The translations under genes were made by a program, and so were the position numbers. A stretch of 64,000 nucleotides of DNA from Streptomyces bikiniensis (GTDB taxonomy: Bacteria; Actinomycetota; Actinomycetes; Streptomycetales; Streptomycetaceae), in NCBI GenBank assembly GCA_000716465.1, contig JNWL01000006.1:1-64000 (forward strand), in the 5' to 3' direction. Of this stretch, positions 59,695 through 64,000 are shown one piece after another (positions within the stretch are counted from its first letter, which is position 1; every line of letters starts with the position of its first letter). The notes under the pieces were generated by a model that had not been told where the DNA came from, ran no database searches, and saw nothing but the letters and a program-made list of their open reading frames with translations.

Positions 59695-60771
59695 ATGACA
59701 AAACGACAGATCGCCCTCGTGGCATGCGCCGTGGCCGCCGTGACGACGGGTCTGGGAGCCGCCCCGCCCACCACCCCCGAGGCCTCCGCCGCCTCCCGGA
59801 ACGTGCACCGGGTGAAGCCCGGCGAGTCGATCCAGAAGGCCGTGGACGCCGCGAAGCCGGGTGACAGCATCGTCCTCGCCCCCGGCACCTACCGCGAGAG
59901 CGTCACCATCACCACCTCGGACCTGACCCTGCGGGGCTCGACCGTCTTCCCCACCGTCATCGTGCCCGGCAAGGCCGCCACCGGCGCGTGTGCCGAGGCC
60001 GGCCACGGTATCTGCGTGACCGGCACCGCCCAGCGGCCCGTCGAGAACGTCACCGTGCGCTCCCTGACGCTCAGGAACTTCGCCCGGAACGGCCTGTGGG
60101 CCTCCCGCACCGACCGGCTGACGGTCCGCGGGGTGACCGCCGAGAAGAACGGCAACTGGGGCATCGCCCAGGAGCGGTCCGTGCGCTCCGTGCTCAGCGG
60201 CAACACCGCCCGGGACAACGGCGACGCGGGCCTCTTCGTGTCCAACACCACCGACACGGAGGAGGGGGCCGTCGACGCGAAGGGCACCCTCATCAGCCAC
60301 AACCGCCTGTCCGGCAACCGGATCGGCCTCACCGTGCGGCGGCTGCGGAACGTCACCGTCGACCGCAACGAGGCGACCGGCAACTGCGCGGCGGTCTTCG
60401 TGGTGGGCGACGAGTCCACCCCGCGCGCCGGTGCGATGAGCCTGCGCCGCAACCACATCCACGCCAACAACAAGTACTGCCCCAAGACCCCCCGCCTGCC
60501 CTTCCTCCAGGGCTCGGGCATCGTCCTCACCGGCGCCGAGGAGACGCTGGTGGCCGAGAACAGGATCGAGGACAACAGGGGCGCCTCCCCGCTGTCGGGC
60601 GGCATCGTGCTCTTCAAGAGCTTCGTGGGCGCCCTCAACGAGCGCAACGAGATCCGCGACAACGTCGTGCTCCGCAACGGCACGGCCGACCTCGCCAACC
60701 GCGACACCGGCAAGGGCAACACCTTCCGCGGCAACACCTGCGAGGTCTCCGAGCCCGCGGGCATGTGCTGA
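59695..60771 (+). CDS. secreted right-handed beta-helix protein
   Basis: 358 residues. The signal peptide reads KRQIALVACAVAAVTTGLGA. The mature part begins RVKPGESIQKAVDAAKPGDSIVLAPGTY, the entry to pectate-lyase-like beta helices, and continues with NosD-type repeats (LSGNTARDNGDAGLFVSN, RLSGNRIGLTV, NRIEDNRGASPLSGGIVLF). It may be a polysaccharide lyase or a cell-wall binding protein; no catalytic residues can be assigned. No ribosome site precedes ATG 59695, and a CATAGCT box lies about ten bases upstream, so the message may be leaderless. Confidence 0.83.
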   Translation: MTKRQIALVACAVAAVTTGLGAAPPTTPEASAASRNVHRVKPGESIQKAVDAAKPGDSIVLAPGTYRESVTITTSDLTLRGSTVFPTVIVPGKAATGACAEAGHGICVTGTAQRPVENVTVRSLTLRNFARNGLWASRTDRLTVRGVTAEKNGNWGIAQERSVRSVLSGNTARDNGDAGLFVSNTTDTEEGAVDAKGTLISHNRLSGNRIGLTVRRLRNVTVDRNEATGNCAAVFVVGDESTPRAGAMSLRRNHIHANNKYCPKTPRLPFLQGSGIVLTGAEETLVAENRIEDNRGASPLSGGIVLFKSFVGALNERNEIRDNVVLRNGTADLANRDTGKGNTFRGNTCEVSEPAGMC

Positions 60772-60825
60772 CCTCCCGCACGCACGCACTCCCCCCACGG
60801 CACGACAGAGAAGGCAAGGCGACAG

Positions 60826-61872
60826 ATGACGACCGTTGACCCGGTGAGGACCGTCGACCCCGCTCCCCCGCCGCCCATGCGGCTGCGGGAGCTCGTTTTC
60901 GGAGCGGCGTGCGCCGCCGCCGTGCGGGCCGCCGCCCGGCTCGGCGTGGCGGACGCCCTCCAGGACACGCCCGCGAGCGTGGAGGACCTGGCGGAGGCGG
61001 TGCGGGCCGAGCCGCGGACGCTGCGCCGGCTGCTGCGCGCCCTGGCCTGCCAGGGGATCTTCGAGGAGCGGCCCGACGGCACGTTCGCGCACACGGAGAT
61101 GTCCCGGCTGCTGCGCGAGGACGACCCGCACAGCCTGCGGTACATCGCGCTGTGGTGCACCGAGCCGTGGACGTGGGACGTCTGGCCGAGGCTCGACGAG
61201 GCGGTGCGCACCGGCGGCAGCGTCTTCGAGGACGTGTACGGCAGGGAGTTCTTCCCGTACCTCAACGAGGACGCGCCCGAGTCCGCGTACGTGTTCAACC
61301 GGGCCATGACCACGTCGAGCCGGCAGTCCGCGCAGGACGTGGCCGACCTGCTCGACCTGGCGGGCGCGGCGTCGGTCGCGGACATCGGCGGCGGCCAGGG
61401 GCACGTCCTGGCGAGCCTCCTGGAGCGGCACCCCGCCCTGGAGGGGACGCTGCTCGACCTGCCGGGCGTGGTGGGGAACGCCGACCCTCGGCTGCGGGAG
61501 GGCGGCGCGCTCGCCTCCCGGGCCCGGGTCGTGGCCGGGGACTGCCGCGAGGACATCCCGGTCGAGGCCGACGTGTACGTCCTCAAGAACATCCTGGAGT
61601 GGGACGACGACAGTACCCGCAGGGCGCTCGCCAACGTCCGGAGGGCGGCCCGGCCCGGCGCCCGGGTCGTCGTGATCGAGAACCTGGTGGACGACACGCC
61701 CTCGATGCGGTTCACGACGGCGATGGACCTGCTGCTGCTCCTCAACGTCGGCGGTGCCAAGCACACCCGGGAGAGCATGGTCGAGCGCCTGGCGGACGCG
61801 GGCCTCGTCATCGGCGAGATCCGGCCGGTGAACGCGTACCTGCACGCCTTCGAGTGCACCGTCCCCGCCTGA
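60826..61872 (+). CDS. SAM-dependent O-methyltransferase (acetylserotonin/TcmN type)
   Basis: 348 residues. An N-terminal dimerisation winged helix (ARLGVADALQDTPASVEDLAEAV) precedes the catalytic domain with the SAM loop ASVADIGGGQGHVLASLLERHP. LKNILEWDDDSTRRALANVRRA supplies the catalytic region; the usual His of HxxxDWxD is replaced (KNILEWDDD). It probably methylates an aromatic polyketide, consistent with the type II PKS genes that converge on it. It starts 54 bp after the beta-helix gene. Confidence 0.87.
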   Translation: MTTVDPVRTVDPAPPPPMRLRELVFGAACAAAVRAAARLGVADALQDTPASVEDLAEAVRAEPRTLRRLLRALACQGIFEERPDGTFAHTEMSRLLREDDPHSLRYIALWCTEPWTWDVWPRLDEAVRTGGSVFEDVYGREFFPYLNEDAPESAYVFNRAMTTSSRQSAQDVADLLDLAGAASVADIGGGQGHVLASLLERHPALEGTLLDLPGVVGNADPRLREGGALASRARVVAGDCREDIPVEADVYVLKNILEWDDDSTRRALANVRRAARPGARVVVIENLVDDTPSMRFTTAMDLLLLLNVGGAKHTRESMVERLADAGLVIGEIRPVNAYLHAFECTVPA

Positions 61873-61910
61873 CCCGGGAGGCCCCCTCGTCACGGCGGGG
61901 GAAGAACCGA

Positions 61911-61947
61911 GGCCGCCGGCTCCGCGTCGTACGCGGGGCCGGCGGCC
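61911..61947. terminator. 16-bp stem bidirectional terminator
   Basis: GGCCGCCGGCTCCGCG and CGCGGGGCCGGCGGCC with one G-U pair and a 5-base loop, followed by TTCGGGTTT. It lies between the O-methyltransferase and the convergent cyclase gene. Confidence 0.85.
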
Positions 61948-61974
61948 TTCGGGTTTCCCGTGCTCCGGGTCCGG

Positions 61975-62310
61975 TCAGGAGGCGGGGTCCCGCTCCCAGC
62001 GGTAGAAGCACTGCGCCATGGCGTCCCTGGGGCTGCGCCAGGTCTCCGGGTGGTAGGCGCTGACGTACGTGGACAGGCGCTCGCTGACGTCCCGGAACTC
62101 GGGGTGCCCGGTCAGCTTCGCGATGGCCGGTGCCGGGTCCCGCTCGGACTCGATGAGGTGCAGGTAGACGTCGTCACCGAACTGGAAGAGGCTCCGGCGG
62201 GAGACGCCCACCAGGTGGGGCAGTTCGCCGCTGTCCGAGGCGGCGAACACGTCGGCGATCGCCGGCGCCGAACCGGGCGCCATGCGGGCGACGATCAGGG
62301 CGTGGTGCAT
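61975..62310 (-). CDS. TcmI family aromatic polyketide cyclase
   Basis: 111 residues of the ferredoxin-like TcmI fold: HHALIVARMAPGSAPAIADVFAASD, FGDDVYLHLIES and the C-terminal AMAQCFYRWERDPAS. It directs a late ring closure of the polyketide. ATG 62310 has AGGAAGGA upstream. It is the last gene of the PKS operon, in the position of WhiE ORFVII. Confidence 0.92.
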   Translation of the reverse strand: MHHALIVARMAPGSAPAIADVFAASDSGELPHLVGVSRRSLFQFGDDVYLHLIESERDPAPAIAKLTGHPEFRDVSERLSTYVSAYHPETWRSPRDAMAQCFYRWERDPAS

Positions 62311-62331
62311 CGGGCGTCCTTCCTGGACGGC

Positions 62332-63073
<742 letters not shown>

Positions 63074-63099
63074 GTGTGCTCTCCTTCTCCCGCCCGGTC

Positions 63100-64000
63100 C
63101 TACCGGGCGGTCTCGTCGCCGCGGCGCACTACCAGCGCGGCGTTGGATCCCATGAGGCCCCTGCTGAGGACGAGGGCCGTCCGCAGGTCGGCGGGGCGGG
63201 CGCGCGACACCACCAGGTCGATGTCGTGGCAGACGTCGAACACGTTCGGGGTGGGGGGCACCAGGCCGTGCTCCATCGCGAGCACCGCGGCCGCGACGTC
63301 CAGGACGGGGGCCCCGCAGTAGGCGCGGCCGATCCCGGTCTTGGGCGCCGTGACGGGCACCCTCGCGGCGTGCGCGCCCAGGGCGTCGGCGAGGGCCAGC
63401 GCCTCGGCGCGGTCCGCCTCCGGTACGCCCAGGGCGTCGGCGAACACGACGTCGATCTCCTCCGGGGCGCAGCCGGCCTCGTCCAGGGCGACCCGGATCG
63501 CACGGGCCAGCCCCTCCCGGGACTCGGCCCAGCGGGAGGCGCCGGTGAACGTGGCGCCGTGTCCGGCGACGACGGCCCGGACGGCCGTCCCCCGGTCCCG
63601 GGCGCGGTCCTCGTCCTCCACGACGAGCACGGCGCCGCCCTCCGCCGGCACGAAGCCGGAGGCCCCGGCGGTGAAGGGGCGGTAGGCCCGGTCGGGCTCC
63701 TCGACGGTGCTGAGCTCGGGGTAGCCGAGCTGGCACACCATCGAGTACGGGGCGAGGGGCGCCTCGGCGGCGCCGACGACCACCGCGCCCGTCCCGCGCC
63801 GTACGGCCCTGGCCGCGTGGGCGAGGGCGTCCAGGCCGCCGGCCTCGTCGCTGGCGACCACGCCGCACGGGCCCTTGAAGCCGCTCCGGATGGAGATCTG
63901 GCCGGTGCTGGCGGCGTAGAACCAGGCGATGGACTGGTACGGTCCGACGAACTTGGAGCCCTGGCCCCACAGCTTCTGCAGCTCCCGCTGGCCGAACTCG
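63100..64000 (-). CDS. type II PKS ketosynthase beta / chain length factor, 5' end outside window
   Basis: C-terminal 300 residues of KS-beta, cut by the right edge. Visible: KFVGPYQSIAWFYAASTGQISIR, GPCGVVASDEAGGLDALAHA, PYSMVCQLGY, DRAYRPFTAGASGFVPAEGGAVLVVED, VPVTAPKTGIGRAYCGAPVLDVAAA and GSNAALVVRRG. KS-alpha has Cys at the active-site elbow; here the residue is Glu (SDEAGG), where antibiotic KS-beta proteins usually have Gln. The subunit sets chain length with KS-alpha, which would lie beyond the window. Order of downstream genes supports a spore-pigment (whiE-like) cluster. Confidence 0.92.
   Translation of the reverse strand, partial: EFGQRELQKLWGQGSKFVGPYQSIAWFYAASTGQISIRSGFKGPCGVVASDEAGGLDALAHAARAVRRGTGAVVVGAAEAPLAPYSMVCQLGYPELSTVEEPDRAYRPFTAGASGFVPAEGGAVLVVEDEDRARDRGTAVRAVVAGHGATFTGASRWAESREGLARAIRVALDEAGCAPEEIDVVFADALGVPEADRAEALALADALGAHAARVPVTAPKTGIGRAYCGAPVLDVAAAVLAMEHGLVPPTPNVFDVCHDIDLVVSRARPADLRTALVLSRGLMGSNAALVVRRGDETAR

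Overview
The window is very GC-rich DNA with a strong third-position GC bias and frequent GTG starts. Its gene families (conservon, spore-pigment type II PKS, SigB-type sigma with SpoIIE phosphatases, DasR-like regulators, TIGR04222 proteins) point to a Streptomyces chromosome. No phage, plasmid, transposase, rRNA, tRNA or CRISPR was recognised.

Layout. 1-4.2 kb: the end of a catechol (2,3-dihydroxybenzoate) operon: isochorismate synthase (cut by the window edge), DHB-AMP ligase, an isochorismatase without a carrier domain, and a phosphopantetheinyl transferase. 4.3-9.8 kb: two MFS transporters, a GlsB-type membrane protein, and an ECF sigma factor fused through a membrane segment to an extracellular CAP/SCP domain. 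9.8-15.1 kb: a rifamycin phosphotransferase (rph) preceded by a rifamycin-associated element. Diverging from it are a macro-domain protein and a fusion of a uracil-DNA-glycosylase-like domain to an R-S-E-class ADP-ribosyltransferase. This pair is the strongest candidate for an undescribed system. 16-36 kb: a signalling region with a SigB/SigF-type sigma factor, an RsbW-like kinase, four SpoIIE-type phosphatase homologues (only one with all metal ligands), a STAS protein, a MarR regulator and a 1338-residue HAMP-repeat hybrid kinase. It also holds a remnant gas-vesicle locus (GvpL plus a truncated GvpF), two TIGR04222 proteins and an oleate hydratase. 37-44.7 kb: an amino-sugar or oligosaccharide uptake operon (binding protein, two permeases, GH20, GH16), divergent from two tandemly duplicated GntR/UTRA regulators, with operator-like palindromes between. 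45-51 kb: a class I terpene synthase facing a five-gene conservon whose P450 lacks the ExxR motif. 51-62 kb: a GH64 beta-1,3-glucanase under a LacI-type operator, an acyl-CoA dehydrogenase with a PadR regulator, a DHA2 MFS exporter, a class F sortase with a secreted partner, a beta-helix protein and an O-methyltransferase. 62-64 kb: the end of a whiE-like type II PKS operon (KS-beta, ACP, aromatase/cyclase, TcmI-type cyclase), cut by the right edge.

How genes work together. Many genes are stop/start overlapped (ATGA, GTGA), which shows operons: dhb; binding protein-permease-permease; conservon A-B-C-D-P450; GlsB-GvpL; PKS. Convergent pairs are separated by strong GC-rich hairpins. Function calls rest on motif reading of translated sequence. 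No database search was run, so residue-level claims are direct observations and family names are recognition.
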